Notes: generated from the letters alone by a model not told the origin. Positions 34,291 to 44,285 are shown, counted from the stretch's first letter. The stretch: DNA of 64,000 bases from JANMEX01 sp031422915 (GCA_031422915.1 JANPEK010000135.1:1-64000), one strand, 5' to 3'. A program made the numbers and translations.

Positions 34291-35619
34291 ATGATGGACA
34301 CCACTCAATCGGCAAGCGTTGAGGTACTGGATCGCGGCAAAACGTCGTTGGTCCACGACCCGCGTGATGGGGACAAAAGTAAGATCACGCTAGTTAAGGC
34401 CAAGGGGTCTTTAGTCTGGGATGACAAGGGGCGTGAATATCTGGACTGCACCTCGCAGGCCTGGTCGAACAGCCTTGGCGCTAATGATGACCGCGTGGTT
34501 GAGGCCGCAATCGCGCAACTGCGCGAGATCACCCACGCGCGCCCGAACTTCAATACCATACCTTTACTGCAACTGACATCAAAGCTGCGCGAAATTTCCC
34601 CCGGGGATCTGAACCGGATCGGCTATTGCCTGCACGGAAGTCTGGCCGTTGAAATGGCCCTGAAGCTGGCGTTCAAGAATTGCCCCGGTGCGCGCAATGT
34701 CATTGTAATGCAGGACAGCTACCACGGTCGTTCGCTGGTCACGTTGGCGGCAAGCTGGCCACATCCGAACAACCCGTTCTACGCGATGCAGCCCCAATGC
34801 TTTACTCGCGTTCCTCATCCTGACAGCTACCGCCCGCGCATGGGTATGGATATCGAGGCGGAAACCCGGCTGTGCCTGAACCTGCTGGAAGACACCATAA
34901 CCAAGGGCGTGGACGGCGGTGTTGCAGCAATCATCATCGAGCCGATTCTGGGCAATGGCGGGCATATCGTTGTCGGCAAGGCCTATCTTGAAGGCCTGCG
35001 CGAGATTTGCACAAAGCACGGCATTGTCCTGATATTCGACGAGATTCAGAGTTGCTTTGGTCGCACCGGCGAGATGTTTGCAGCTGACTACTACGGCGTC
35101 ACTCCAGACATCATGACCTTTGGCAAAGGCGTTGGCGGCGGCTTCCCGCTGGCCGGTATCATGGCCAGCGACAAGCTGAACGGTTTTGAAACAGGCGAAG
35201 ACGCGCTGACCTTCGGACAGTTTCCTGTGGCAATGGCGGCAGCCGTCGCGACACTAGATGCGATAATCGCAGACGATCTGTGCGGAAAAGCTCGGGCATG
35301 CGGTCAGTATGCAACCCAGCGTTTGCACGAGATGTCGGAACGTCACAGGCTAATCGGTGACATTCGCGGGCCGGGGCTATTTGTATCGATCGAACTGGTC
35401 AAAGATCGTAAGATCAAGGAACCCGCCCAAAAGGCAACGTCCGAGGTCTATAAGCGCGGCGTTGAAAAGGGTGTTCTGTTTGGCGAGGCGCGCTATGCGG
35501 GCTTGGGCAACCTGATCAAGATCAAGCCGCCGCTGGATTGCACCCACGAGCAGATGTCGCATGCGTTGGATGTGCTTGACGACGTACTTGGCAGCATCGA
35601 AGCCGACGGAATCGCGTAA
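34291..35619 (+). CDS. Class III pyridoxal-phosphate aminotransferase
   Basis: A 442-residue fold-type I class III aminotransferase. The PLP Asp is in IVLIFDEIQSCFGRTG (Asp250) and the Schiff-base lysine is Lys279 in MTFGKGVGGGFPLAG. Blocks QDSYHGRSLVTLAAS and AAIIIEPILGNGG are typical. Relatives act on ornithine, acetylornithine, GABA, putrescine or other omega-amines. Strong ribosome site AAGGAG. Placed before a PotD-like importer operon, it likely transaminates the imported amine. Exact substrate unknown. Confidence 0.9.
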   Translation: MMDTTQSASVEVLDRGKTSLVHDPRDGDKSKITLVKAKGSLVWDDKGREYLDCTSQAWSNSLGANDDRVVEAAIAQLREITHARPNFNTIPLLQLTSKLREISPGDLNRIGYCLHGSLAVEMALKLAFKNCPGARNVIVMQDSYHGRSLVTLAASWPHPNNPFYAMQPQCFTRVPHPDSYRPRMGMDIEAETRLCLNLLEDTITKGVDGGVAAIIIEPILGNGGHIVVGKAYLEGLREICTKHGIVLIFDEIQSCFGRTGEMFAADYYGVTPDIMTFGKGVGGGFPLAGIMASDKLNGFETGEDALTFGQFPVAMAAAVATLDAIIADDLCGKARACGQYATQRLHEMSERHRLIGDIRGPGLFVSIELVKDRKIKEPAQKATSEVYKRGVEKGVLFGEARYAGLGNLIKIKPPLDCTHEQMSHALDVLDDVLGSIEADGIA

Positions 35620-35675
35620 TTTCACTTTACACCCACAGAACCCGTTATGGGGCAGCAAAACCGAGAGGATAAATC

Positions 35676-36818
35676 ATGACCCATATGACCAGACGTGCCA
35701 TGCTGTCATCGGCAGCAATAGCTACGCTTTCTGCCCCGTTTGTACGCCCGTCATGGGCCGCCACACCCGAATTGCGCGCTCTGATGTGGGAAGCTTACGT
35801 CCTTCCGGATGTCGTTTCGGCTTTTGAAGAGGCACACAAAGTCAAATTTGTGCCATCGTTCTTTGATGGCAACTCTGAGGCCTATAACAAGTTACGCGTC
35901 GGCGGCTCAAAAGAATTTGATCTGGTGCAGGCAGACGGCTTCTGGCCGCAACTCTATTTTCGCGAAGGGCTAATCCGGGCGGTAGATTACGCTGCGGTTC
36001 CGGGGGCAGCAGGCTATTTGCCGGAATTCACGCCTAAGGCTTTTAAGGTGCTGACAGATCCGGCATCGGGTGTCAAAATTGGCTTTCCGTTCTGCTGGGG
36101 TGCCTATGGCATCACCTATGACGCTGCAGTCGTCAACCCTGATAAGACGCAATCCATCGCCTGCATGTTCGATGCCGAATGGGCTGGCCGCCTGTCAACC
36201 AGCGCACGTTTTGAAGAGAACATCGCGCTGGCCGCTCTGCTTGTCACCGCCGAAATGGGCACCCGCGAGGCTCCCCGCCCCGATGGCAAGGCCTTTAACC
36301 CCTATGTGTTGACCGACGATGAACTTGCCGGCGTGCAAAAAATGCTGATCCAGCAAAAGGGTCTCCTGTTGACTCGGTATCAGGACAACCCGACGCTATT
36401 TCAGCTGCTACAGACAGGGGCCGTTGTTGCGGCGACTGAGTTTGCACAAGTTTATCGCCAATTACTGACTGCAACGGACGGCATGACCAAGGGCGATTTC
36501 CGTCACACCTTGCAGCCGAAAGAGGGTGGTCTTGGCTGGGTGGATACCTGGCTCGTGACGACGGGAGTTGCGGATGGCCAGAAGATGGATCTGTGTAACG
36601 CCTTTGTTGACAAAATGATTTCGCCTCCGGTGATGAAGCGGATCGGTGAAGTTGCCGGATGCTCGACCACAATTGATCTGCGCGCTGACGCAACCGAAGA
36701 CGAACGCAAGTTGTTTCTTATGGACCGTTCAAGCGAGATTGCAGGCCTGTTCATGTTTGATCAGCCATCGTCACCCGAAAAATGGGAGCGTGTCTGGTCT
36801 AATGTTCAAGCCGCCTGA
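35676..36818 (+). CDS. Spermidine/putrescine-type ABC substrate-binding protein
   Basis: A 380-residue periplasmic binding protein. The N-terminus MTRRAMLSSAAIATLSAPFV resembles a Tat-like signal (twin Arg) ending near SWAA. The PotD-type blocks LMWEAYVLPDVVSAFEE, VKFVPSFFDGNSEAYNKLR and FCWGAYGITYDAAVV are present. It follows the aminotransferase gene and is separated from the ATPase gene by a large hairpin. The substrate is probably an amine, matching the aminotransferase. Confidence 0.88.
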   Translation: MTHMTRRAMLSSAAIATLSAPFVRPSWAATPELRALMWEAYVLPDVVSAFEEAHKVKFVPSFFDGNSEAYNKLRVGGSKEFDLVQADGFWPQLYFREGLIRAVDYAAVPGAAGYLPEFTPKAFKVLTDPASGVKIGFPFCWGAYGITYDAAVVNPDKTQSIACMFDAEWAGRLSTSARFEENIALAALLVTAEMGTREAPRPDGKAFNPYVLTDDELAGVQKMLIQQKGLLLTRYQDNPTLFQLLQTGAVVAATEFAQVYRQLLTATDGMTKGDFRHTLQPKEGGLGWVDTWLVTTGVADGQKMDLCNAFVDKMISPPVMKRIGEVAGCSTTIDLRADATEDERKLFLMDRSSEIAGLFMFDQPSSPEKWERVWSNVQAA

Positions 36819-36832
36819 TTTGTAAATTTTCA

Positions 36833-36860
36833 GCATCGTGCAGCCTTGGCTGCACGATGC
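36833..36860 (+). terminator. Perfect 13-bp stem-loop between binding-protein and ATPase genes
   Basis: GCATCGTGCAGCC (36833-36845) and GGCTGCACGATGC (36848-36860) are perfect complements with only 2 bases between them. In the RNA the innermost pairs must open. No T-run follows, so it probably stabilises the binding-protein mRNA rather than stopping transcription. Confidence 0.65.
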
Positions 36861-36879
36861 ACTTCACAGGTGAATTCTA

Positions 36880-37938
36880 ATGACCGACGCTAATACTTAT
36901 ATCAAGATAGACGGCGTATCACGCCACTACGGAGCATTGAAAGCGCTACACAATCTGACAATTGATATTGCCAAACATGAGTTCATCGCCATCCTTGGCC
37001 CCAGCGGATCGGGTAAGTCTACGCTATTGCGCCTGATTGCTGGGCTCGACCGCCCGTCGGAAGGGAGGATTTTTTTCAAGGGTCAGGATGTGACCGCCTT
37101 GCCGCCACACAAACGCGGCATCGGTATGGTGTTTCAAGAATTTCTGCTGTTTCCGCACCGCACCGTGCGCGAAAACCTCGCCTTTCCCTTGCGCATGACC
37201 AATGACTCTCCAGAAATGATCAAGGAACGACTGGAGTGGGCGGAAGGGATTTTATCTCTGAACGGTTTGATGGACCGTTACCCAAATCAGCTTTCGGGCG
37301 GCCAGCAACAGCGCGTGGCTCTTGGACGCGGCTTGGTTGCCAATCCGACGTTGTTGCTTCTAGACGAACCACTGGCGAACCTAGACCGCGAACTTCGCCA
37401 AGAGATGGAGGTGGAAATCCGCCGATATCAAAAGCAGCTCGGAATCCCTTTTATTTATGTCACCCACAACCAGGAAGAAGCCCTGTCCATGTCGGACCGT
37501 GTGGCCGTCATCAACAAGGGCAGGCTTGAGGCATTGGGCGAGCGGCAAGAAATCTACGATCACCCCAACACGCCATTCGTGGCGCGTTTCGTTGGACGCT
37601 CAACTCGGTTTGACGCAGTTTCTGACGGCAAAGGCACAATGAACATCGCCGCCCACGGTATTTCCTTTAACCCGACAACAACAGTTCCCGCCGGAAAGTA
37701 TGATGTTTTCGTTAAAAACGAACGCTTTGTGATGGGGCCAGCGGGCGGCCCTGGCATCCAATGCACCGTGATCGACGTAGTTCTGCGCGGGCCTTTCCTG
37801 GAATACATCTTGGAGGCAACCAACAAAACTCGTATCATCACTGTTCAATCCAAACGCAAAGACCAGCAAGGCCTCGGAGAGGCGCTATCGCTGACTTGGG
37901 ACGCAAGCCTTTGCCACATTTTTCCGGCGGAGGGTTGA
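36880..37938 (+). CDS. ABC transporter ATPase (PotA type)
   Basis: A 352-residue polyamine-type importer ATPase: Walker A GPSGSGKSTLLRLIAG (about 43-58), Q-loop MVFQEFLLFPHRTV, signature LSGGQQQRVALGRG, Walker B TLLLLDEPLANLDRELR, switch His in YVTHNQEEALSMS. A TOBE domain occupies the C-terminus (about 280-350). It sits between the binding protein and two permeases. The stop codon is 3 bases from the permease ATG. Confidence 0.92.
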   Translation: MTDANTYIKIDGVSRHYGALKALHNLTIDIAKHEFIAILGPSGSGKSTLLRLIAGLDRPSEGRIFFKGQDVTALPPHKRGIGMVFQEFLLFPHRTVRENLAFPLRMTNDSPEMIKERLEWAEGILSLNGLMDRYPNQLSGGQQQRVALGRGLVANPTLLLLDEPLANLDRELRQEMEVEIRRYQKQLGIPFIYVTHNQEEALSMSDRVAVINKGRLEALGERQEIYDHPNTPFVARFVGRSTRFDAVSDGKGTMNIAAHGISFNPTTTVPAGKYDVFVKNERFVMGPAGGPGIQCTVIDVVLRGPFLEYILEATNKTRIITVQSKRKDQQGLGEALSLTWDASLCHIFPAEG

Positions 37939-37941
37939 GTG

Positions 37942-38808
37942 ATGTCAGAACCAAACGCTGCAACGAACAAGCGCCTGTTTTTGTACGTACCCACAACGTT
38001 TCTGTTCCTGTTCTTTGTGTTGCCGCTGATTGCTCTGGTCGTACTCAGCTTATGGCAGACCGAGAACTACAAGATTGTCCACGAGTGGACGATGATGAAC
38101 TACGTCACGTTGGCGACAGAGACTGCCTATATTACCTTTTTTGTCCGGTCGCTTGTGATGGCCATTCTTGTGTCGATTTTTCTCGTAATCGTAGCTTGGC
38201 CGATCGCGTTTTTCATCGTGCGGTTTGGCGGGAAGTACAAACTCATCTTCTCTCTGTTGTTAGCCGTGCCGTTCCTGTCGGGCGAGGTTTTGAGACTGAT
38301 CGCACTGCAAGGCATGCTAGGGCCAGCCGGATTGATCAACGGAGGCCTGATCAGGCTAGGCGCAGCGCCGTTGCGCTTTATCATGTATTCCAATTCAGCC
38401 ACCTTCATCGCCTTCGTCTACTTGTATCTGCCGATGACGGTGACGACAATCTACCTGTCGTTGCTGAACTTCGACATGCGGCTGACTTCTGCAGCCAGCG
38501 CCTGTGGTGCCGGTCGGTCGCGGATATTCTTTGAAGTGATCTGGCCGCTAAACTTGTCGGGGACAATCATAGGCTTTCTTTTGGCCTTCATACCTACGCT
38601 GTCAGCCTCGCTGGCGCCGCGCTTTCTGGGGGGCCCAAATGGCACGCTATACGGCATGTCGATGGCTCAGCAATTTGGCGAATCCGGAACCTGGGCGCTT
38701 GGGGCCGCGATGGGCGTCGTGTTGGTGCTGTTTTCGGTGGCATCACTGGTGGTCCTTAGCCGCGCCGTCAATCTGCGGCGAACCGGCTTTACTGGAATGG
38801 AGCGTTGA
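37942..38808 (+). CDS. ABC transporter permease (PotB type)
   Basis: A 288-residue inner-membrane permease with six predicted helices (first: FLYVPTTFLFLFFVLPLIAL). The EAA-loop counterpart is SAASACGAGRSRIFFEVIWP. I prefer ATG 37942, eight bases after GGCGGAGGG, over the GTG one codon earlier. First of two permeases of the amine-type importer. Confidence 0.88.
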   Translation: MSEPNAATNKRLFLYVPTTFLFLFFVLPLIALVVLSLWQTENYKIVHEWTMMNYVTLATETAYITFFVRSLVMAILVSIFLVIVAWPIAFFIVRFGGKYKLIFSLLLAVPFLSGEVLRLIALQGMLGPAGLINGGLIRLGAAPLRFIMYSNSATFIAFVYLYLPMTVTTIYLSLLNFDMRLTSAASACGAGRSRIFFEVIWPLNLSGTIIGFLLAFIPTLSASLAPRFLGGPNGTLYGMSMAQQFGESGTWALGAAMGVVLVLFSVASLVVLSRAVNLRRTGFTGMER

Positions 38809-38819
38809 AAGTGGAAAGC

Positions 38820-39620
38820 ATGACCTTCAAGGACTTCGCTACGAAATGGTCGATGGGTTTGATCCTGATCGTGGCCTATGTCTTCCTTTATATGCCCATC
38901 CTGCACATCCTGTTCGCGTCACTATCCAATCACCCGAACTTTCCCTATCCGCCGGACTTCAACCCCAAAAGCTATGTCAGTCTGACGACCAATTCTATTT
39001 ATCAGGGTGCATTCATCAACAGCATGATCATCGCAACCTGTACTGCCATTCTTTCCACCGTGATGGGATTTCTGGCTACCATAGGCGTGTTGCGGTTTGC
39101 CGGGCGGCGGGCGCTATTCTACGCGGTGTTCTTCGCAGGACCGCTGTTTGTGTCGGAAATCTTGCTTGGGATTTCCAGCATGTCCCTGTATTACCTTGTT
39201 TTTGGGTTGCAGGGTAACATGGTCACGGCGATCATCGCCAACTCAGTCCATACTTTCAGTTTCAGCTTTCTGGTCATGGCAGCAATGCTGTATAAGTATG
39301 ACTGGCGTATGAATGAGGCGGCGATTGTTTGCGGTGCCACACCGTTGCGCGCCTTTCGCGAGGTGATGCTGCCGCTGACATGGTCCGGCATACTGGGCAG
39401 CCTGATCGTCGCGTTTGTGCTGGCGCTGAACGGGCTCGACATCAGCTTCTACCTACTTGGAGCGACACCGACCATGCCTTCGGTAGCTTGGGGCGCGTTG
39501 CGTTATGGGGTCAAACCCGAGCTTTACGCGCTTTCGTCGATCGTCAATGTTGTAGTGTTCCTGGCAATCATCTGGCTTTATCTGAAAGTAAGGGCCGACA
39601 AGACAGCCACAGCTGAATAA
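38820..39620 (+). CDS. ABC transporter permease (PotC type)
   Basis: A 266-residue permease with six predicted helices (LILIVAYVFLYMPILHILFA first) and the EAA-loop motif NEAAIVCGATPLRAFREVML. ATG 38820 starts the family-like sequence; the TTG at 38805 overlapping the previous gene is an alternative. It completes the PotABCD-like importer. Downstream 140 bases hold no obvious terminator. Confidence 0.88.
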   Translation: MTFKDFATKWSMGLILIVAYVFLYMPILHILFASLSNHPNFPYPPDFNPKSYVSLTTNSIYQGAFINSMIIATCTAILSTVMGFLATIGVLRFAGRRALFYAVFFAGPLFVSEILLGISSMSLYYLVFGLQGNMVTAIIANSVHTFSFSFLVMAAMLYKYDWRMNEAAIVCGATPLRAFREVMLPLTWSGILGSLIVAFVLALNGLDISFYLLGATPTMPSVAWGALRYGVKPELYALSSIVNVVVFLAIIWLYLKVRADKTATAE

Positions 39621-39763
39621 CAGTGGCTCTGCGGCGTCGATTGTCGCCATACGCTACCTGAAAATGCGGCATAATCTATCGCATCAACAAACGAAAAATT
39701 CCAATACACAAACTGTTTTGCTGACCCGTTTTATATAACGACGGCCAACAAGGAGACATCAAA

Positions 39764-39940
39764 ATGTTTGGATCTGTGGCGACCCTGGCCTTTGTGCCCT
39801 CCGGCTATGATTTTAATAGTTACGGAAGAACTTTTGAGCCAACTATTGGCGATAGAAATGAACCAAAACGCTCTCGTTGGAGTGGCTGGTTGGTGGCGAC
39901 CATCCGGCGGGCTTTGCTTGTTTCTAGGGACGGCCGGTAA
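39764..39940 (+). CDS. Small hypothetical protein of 58 residues
   Basis: The frame starts at ATG 39764 with a strong ribosome site (AAGGAGA, 39750-39756) and ends at TAA 39938. The product begins MFGSVATLAFVPSGYDFNSY and is basic near its C-terminus (KRSRWSGWLVATIRRALLVS), possibly an amphipathic or membrane-associated helix. I recognise no family. The same frame stays open beyond the TAA to 40084, right before the MFS gene, so this may be the first half of an interrupted gene. Confidence 0.4.
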   Translation: MFGSVATLAFVPSGYDFNSYGRTFEPTIGDRNEPKRSRWSGWLVATIRRALLVSRDGR

Positions 39941-40085
39941 TGGTGTTTGACCGGAATTGGCGACTGCCTATCGGTCTCAGTACAAGGCTTGCCCTTTGTC
40001 TTGGTCGTTAGAAGAGATGCCAGACTTAAAGAAGTGATTGCAGTCATTCGGCTTCAACGCGGCCTAAAGAAAGTGAAAGATTAAA

Positions 40086-41246
40086 ATGCACGGCGTCGTC
40101 CATCTCACATCGCCGCAGCGCGTCTTCACGATGTTTGCAATCTATGCGTTTTCGATGGGAAGCATTTTCCCGCGTCTTGGGGATATTCAGCGCGGGCTTG
40201 GCGTCGAAGAGGGCGCGTTAGGCTTAGCGTTGATGGGCACCCCTTTCGGGACTTTCCTTTCGCTGACCTTCGCCGCACCCCTGCTGGAACGTCTGGGTCT
40301 GCGGTCCGCGGTGCTTTTCGGCCTACCGTTGCTTGCTAGTCTTTATGCAGTGGCGGTCCAAGCCCCTTCAGCGTTGGCTTTCTTTGTCCTTTTGCTTCCA
40401 GTCGGGCTGGTCATTGGCTGCTTTGAGATCATCCTAAATGTCGAAGCGGATCGGACCGAGCATCAGGTTGCCTACCGCATTATGAACCGTGCCCATGCGT
40501 TCTGGAGCATTGGCTTCTTCCTGGCGGGCGGCTTGGGTGCCGTGCTAGCCTCAGCCGGAATTTCTCCTCAGTTGCATCTCGTTGGCGTGGCAATTGTCAG
40601 CACAGCCGCTGTTCTGCTTCTCCTTCGTGATTTTCATCCTGCGGCCGAGCGGCAGGCCGAAAACGCTGAAGGTGCTCGCCGATTTGCCGCTCCGACACCG
40701 GCAATCCTGCTTCTTGTGGCGTTTACGGTCAGTGCGATGCTGCTGGAGGGGGGCAGCATGGATTGGTCGGCCATATACATGCGTGACACCTTCCTTGCGG
40801 GCCCTTTCATGTCAGGCATTGCCGTTGCGGCCTTCGCCGCCTCACAGGCCGTCGCTCGCTATTTCGCGGACATCTTCATCGACCGCAACTCGCCCGCGAA
40901 AGTTGCACGAGCCATGCTGGTCCTGCTCTTCTTCGGTTGCACCATAATTGTGGTTTCGCCGAACGCCATTTTATCGATCTGCGGCTTTGCCCTGATGGGG
41001 CTTGGAACGAGTGTGATCTTTCCGCTTGCAATGTCGGCTGCAGCGCAGCGGGAGGATCGTTCGGCTGTTCTGAACGTCGCCGCATTAGCGCAGCTTTCCT
41101 TCATGATGTTTCTGGTTGGCCCACCGCTTCTCGGCTTAGTTGCAGAGCACTGGGGCCTCAGGCTGTCGTACGCTATCGCTCTGCCGCTTATCTTGCTGAG
41201 CTTCGCTACTGCGCATGTATTGGTCAAGGAAAGATCAGAGAAGTGA
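40086..41246 (+). CDS. MFS transporter
   Basis: A 386-residue major facilitator with about 12 membrane segments. The N-terminal motif MFAIYAFSMGSIFPRLGDIQ and the loop between TM2 and TM3 (APLLERLGLRSAVLFGLP) match the small sugar/drug MFS branch that includes YbjJ-like transporters. A central cytoplasmic loop (about 190-205) divides two halves. No regulator is next to it; it may end the amine-type operon or stand alone. Substrate or export direction cannot be told. Confidence 0.85.
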   Translation: MHGVVHLTSPQRVFTMFAIYAFSMGSIFPRLGDIQRGLGVEEGALGLALMGTPFGTFLSLTFAAPLLERLGLRSAVLFGLPLLASLYAVAVQAPSALAFFVLLLPVGLVIGCFEIILNVEADRTEHQVAYRIMNRAHAFWSIGFFLAGGLGAVLASAGISPQLHLVGVAIVSTAAVLLLLRDFHPAAERQAENAEGARRFAAPTPAILLLVAFTVSAMLLEGGSMDWSAIYMRDTFLAGPFMSGIAVAAFAASQAVARYFADIFIDRNSPAKVARAMLVLLFFGCTIIVVSPNAILSICGFALMGLGTSVIFPLAMSAAAQREDRSAVLNVAALAQLSFMMFLVGPPLLGLVAEHWGLRLSYAIALPLILLSFATAHVLVKERSEK

Positions 41247-41504
41247 CGCACAAGATGCATTTGGCTGGGGCTGAAGCATCGCAGGTTTTGTTGACCCTCG
41301 TTCCAAAGTTTTGATTTGGGGAAAAAAAGCAATCCGTTATCGCGTGATGTCGGTAAGGTAGGGCCCGATGATGCACAACCGCGATATCCGGGATCAGCGC
41401 CTATGGCACAGAATTGAAGGTTTGATTTAAGGCGTTTTCGGTTCTCGTCATAGACGAAGGAACGAACAAGTAAACGAAGTCTCACGGCGGCAAGCGATCT
41501 GCTG

Positions 41505-42181
41505 AACATGTTGTCAAAGATATCGGCCGGGCAACCCGGCAACACGGCTCATCCGAAGACTAGATCCGGATTGTTCTGGAAGGCCTGCGAGGCGAAGACA
41601 GCATTGCTGAGCTTTGCCGCAAGGAAGGCATTGCGCGGAGCTTGCATTACACTTGTTCGAAACAGTTTTTGGAGGCTGGTATGCGTCGGCTGGCTGGCGA
41701 CACGGCTTGTGGAGAACAGTTCCTTAAAAAAACATGATCGCGGATGGGGGCGACGACGAATGAGATACCCCGCATGCAAGAAACTTGAGATCATCAAAAT
41801 TGTCGAACAGTCGCACTTGCCAGCAAAGAAGACGCTCGATCAGTTGGGTATCGCGAGTCGGACATTCTACCGATGGTATGATCGCTATCGTGAAGGCGGG
41901 CCAGAGGCACTGGACGACCGGCAATCACGGCCGAACAGGGTCTGGAACCGCATTGCGCCCGACATCCAGAGCCGGATCATCGAGATGGCTCTGGAATGGA
42001 ACAATCTGAACTGTTCCGGCGGGAACTGGCGGTGCGCTTTAACGATGAGAAGCACTACTTCGTGTCGGAAGCCACGGTCTATCAACTGCTCAATGCGTAT
42101 GATCTCATCACCAGCCCCGCCTTTGTGGTGATCAAGGCGGCGGAAGTCTTTCACACCAAAAACACGCATGCTCAACGCTAA
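41505..42181 (+). pseudogene. IS3-family transposase remnants (orfA and orfB N-part)
   Basis: OrfA pieces read IRIVLEGLRGEDSIAELCRK and FLEAGMRRLAGDTA, preceded by an in-frame TAG at 41561-41563 where the family has lysine. OrfB begins MRYPACKKLEIIKIVEQSHL, continues FYRWYDRYREGGPEALDDR, shifts frame near 42000, and goes on with ELAVRFNDEKHYFVSEATVY and LITSPAFVVIKAAEVFHTK before ending at 42181. The DDE core is missing, so the element is dead and truncated, probably by the ISNCY fragment next to it. Confidence 0.85.
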
Positions 42182-42275
42182 AACTGTGCCGTAGACACAA
42201 TCATCGTCTGAACTTCGGTAACCTTTGACAAAACCTCAATCCGTTGCAAATCGCGCTCGCTCATCACAATCAGTC
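42177..42275 (-). pseudogene. N-terminal scrap of an ISNCY-type transposase
   Basis: Leftward codons read MGLIVMSERDLQRIEVLSKV and then run into a stop after about 33 residues. This start is characteristic of ISNCY-family transposases in rhizobia. Only the first exon-like piece and the upstream terminal region survive. Confidence 0.6.
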
Positions 42276-42665
42276 CCATCTGCAATCTCCCACACGACGA
42301 ACTGCGGGAAGTGTGACATTCTTACTTTGCAGAAACAGGACATTCTAACTTTGCGGCTACATTCTCCATTCGCATAAGGTTTGTTACGGAACTTCTTATC
42401 AAAGTATCGGCTATTTTTGCCACTGATTTTACCCATTAAGGATGAAATCCAAGATGCCTTACCAATTGTTGGCGACGCAATCGAGGTTACAAATCCTTCT
42501 TTGTGTTACCCATACGCACGAACGACAACATCCGGGGCCGTCGCAAGGGCACATATTTTATACGTGTGGCGGGAGAGCGCCGTGTTTGGCGCGCACTCAC
42601 ATCTCGCTTCATCTGGCATGCCGACGCTGGCGGTACCGGATTGTCAATTCGATGTAACTTCTGCA
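42276..42665. repeat. IS end with direct repeats, otherwise empty
   Basis: GACATTCTTACTTTGC (42315-42330) and GACATTCTAACTTTGC (42339-42354) are direct repeats differing at one base, separated by 8 bases. They lie just upstream of the ISNCY transposase start and look like its terminal binding sites. From about 42360 to the dhaKL stop I see no gene; open frames there have no family resemblance. Confidence 0.55.
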
Positions 42666-44285
42666 TCAAAGAGCGAGATACTCAAACAACCTGGCAACCG
42701 CCTCAGCACCTGGATCGACATGTCCTTCAAGCTGCGCGGCGCTGATGTAAGATGAGCGCCCGGCCTTCGCCTGAAGCAAGGTAGCGGTGAAATTCGCACC
42801 CTTGCGTGCTGCGACGGCTGCGTCCCTGATACCATTTTCAAGTGCGGCAAGGGCCGGAGACAAAGCGTCCACCATGGTGCGGTCGCCAAGACTTGCGCCG
42901 CCGATTTCCTGCATACGCATCAGGCCTGCTTTCAAAGCCTCGCGCATGGGAAGTCCACTCGAGGCGCCGTCACCTGCCGCCGCGAAGAAGATCGCCAAAA
43001 GCACTCCTGAGGAGCCACCCATTGTCTGGCTCAATTCCTGCCCGATCGCCCGGTAAAGCTGGGTGTGGTCTGAAAGGGGCAGTTTATCCATCGCGCCAAT
43101 GAGCGCGCGCGCGGCACCGGCAAGCGTCGAGCCGGTGTCGCCGTCGCCGGATTTTGCGTCAAGCGCGTTGAGATCGGCTTCGATGGAAATCAGCAACTCG
43201 CAGCAGCCAGTGAGGAATTCGCGTGTCTGTTTGTGGTCTGACGGCAAGGGCATGATGGGCGTTAACCCGTCAGGCAATCCGACAATCTCGATTGGTGCGA
43301 TGCGGCTGACACCGGGCCATGCTGCCAATGCGGTTTCCGTTTCCAAAGCGATGAGATCTGCGTCGCTCGCCGGGTAGACCGAAACTGAAAAGCCATGCAT
43401 GTCCAGCGATGTCATCATGGTTGCCGGGCCGATGATATGGGATATCCTGGACGAAACTGGCGAGCAGATCAGTTCATTCAGCAGAACTGACATCTCGAGC
43501 ACAGATGTGCCGCCCAAATTGTTCAGAATCGCAACATGCGGCCCATCACCCATGACGGGACTCAATTTTCCAATCACGGCCGCCATCGCTTGTCTGGCAC
43601 CCTGGAACGCAATCTGCTCAACGCCAGCCTCACCATGAATTCCAAGGCCTAGTTCTGCCATGCCGCGCGGGATGCGGTCCTCTTTAGGCGAGCCTGGAAT
43701 GGTGCAGGTATCAAGCGACATGCCAATGCTTTTGGTGCCGCTTATGACCCTCAGCGCTGCCTCGGAGACGGCGGAAAGGTCCGCACCTGCCTCCGCCAAT
43801 GCCCCGGCGATCTTGTGCACAAACAAGGTGCCTGCAACGCCGCGCGCCTGCGGCAAATCCGGCAAGGCGGCGTCATCGTCGACAATGACCATGCTGACAT
43901 TGTGCCCGAACGCGCGGGCCCGCTCTGCGGCAAGACCAAAGTTCAATCGGTCCCCGGTGTAGTTCTTGACGATGAGCAGACAGCCGGCCGGGCCGGTTAC
44001 CGCGAGTATGCCGGCAAGGACCGCGTCGACAGAAGGGGATGCAAACACGTCGCCGCAAACGGCGGCCGTAAGCATTCCTTTGCCGACAAAGCCAGCGTGC
44101 GCAGGTTCGTGGCCGGAACCGCCGCCAGAAACAAGCGCGACCCTGGATTTGTCCCAGTCCCGGCGGATGACCACCCTCACATGGGGATAGCCGTCCAGGC
44201 GCGCGAGTTTCCCGCCAGACGCCGCGACAATACCATCGACCGCTTCGGTGACGATATCCTCTTTCTTGTTCATGAACTGCGACAT
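42666..44285 (-). CDS. Dihydroxyacetone kinase, DhaK-DhaL fusion
   Basis: A 539-residue ATP-dependent dihydroxyacetone-type kinase. The DhaK domain (residues about 5-330) has the SGGGSGHEPAHAGFVGKGM substrate loop and the His that binds the carbonyl of the substrate covalently (His217 in LGLGIHGEAG). The DhaL domain (about 355-539) has the metal-binding Asp cluster AKSGDGDTGSTL. Fusions of this kind use ATP directly. Last gene of the leftward polyol importer operon, 12 bases after the ATPase gene; it likely phosphorylates a C3-C4 ketose from the imported polyol. Confidence 0.92.
   Translation of the reverse strand: MSQFMNKKEDIVTEAVDGIVAASGGKLARLDGYPHVRVVIRRDWDKSRVALVSGGGSGHEPAHAGFVGKGMLTAAVCGDVFASPSVDAVLAGILAVTGPAGCLLIVKNYTGDRLNFGLAAERARAFGHNVSMVIVDDDAALPDLPQARGVAGTLFVHKIAGALAEAGADLSAVSEAALRVISGTKSIGMSLDTCTIPGSPKEDRIPRGMAELGLGIHGEAGVEQIAFQGARQAMAAVIGKLSPVMGDGPHVAILNNLGGTSVLEMSVLLNELICSPVSSRISHIIGPATMMTSLDMHGFSVSVYPASDADLIALETETALAAWPGVSRIAPIEIVGLPDGLTPIMPLPSDHKQTREFLTGCCELLISIEADLNALDAKSGDGDTGSTLAGAARALIGAMDKLPLSDHTQLYRAIGQELSQTMGGSSGVLLAIFFAAAGDGASSGLPMREALKAGLMRMQEIGGASLGDRTMVDALSPALAALENGIRDAAVAARKGANFTATLLQAKAGRSSYISAAQLEGHVDPGAEAVARLFEYLAL

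Noticed and set aside
36833..36860. Intrinsic terminator splitting the amine importer operon
   Set aside because: The hairpin lacks a U-run and importer function needs the downstream genes; mRNA stabilisation is more likely.
42315..42354. Possible CRISPR-like direct repeats
   Set aside because: Only two 16-base copies with an 8-base spacer next to a transposase start; better explained as IS terminal binding sites.
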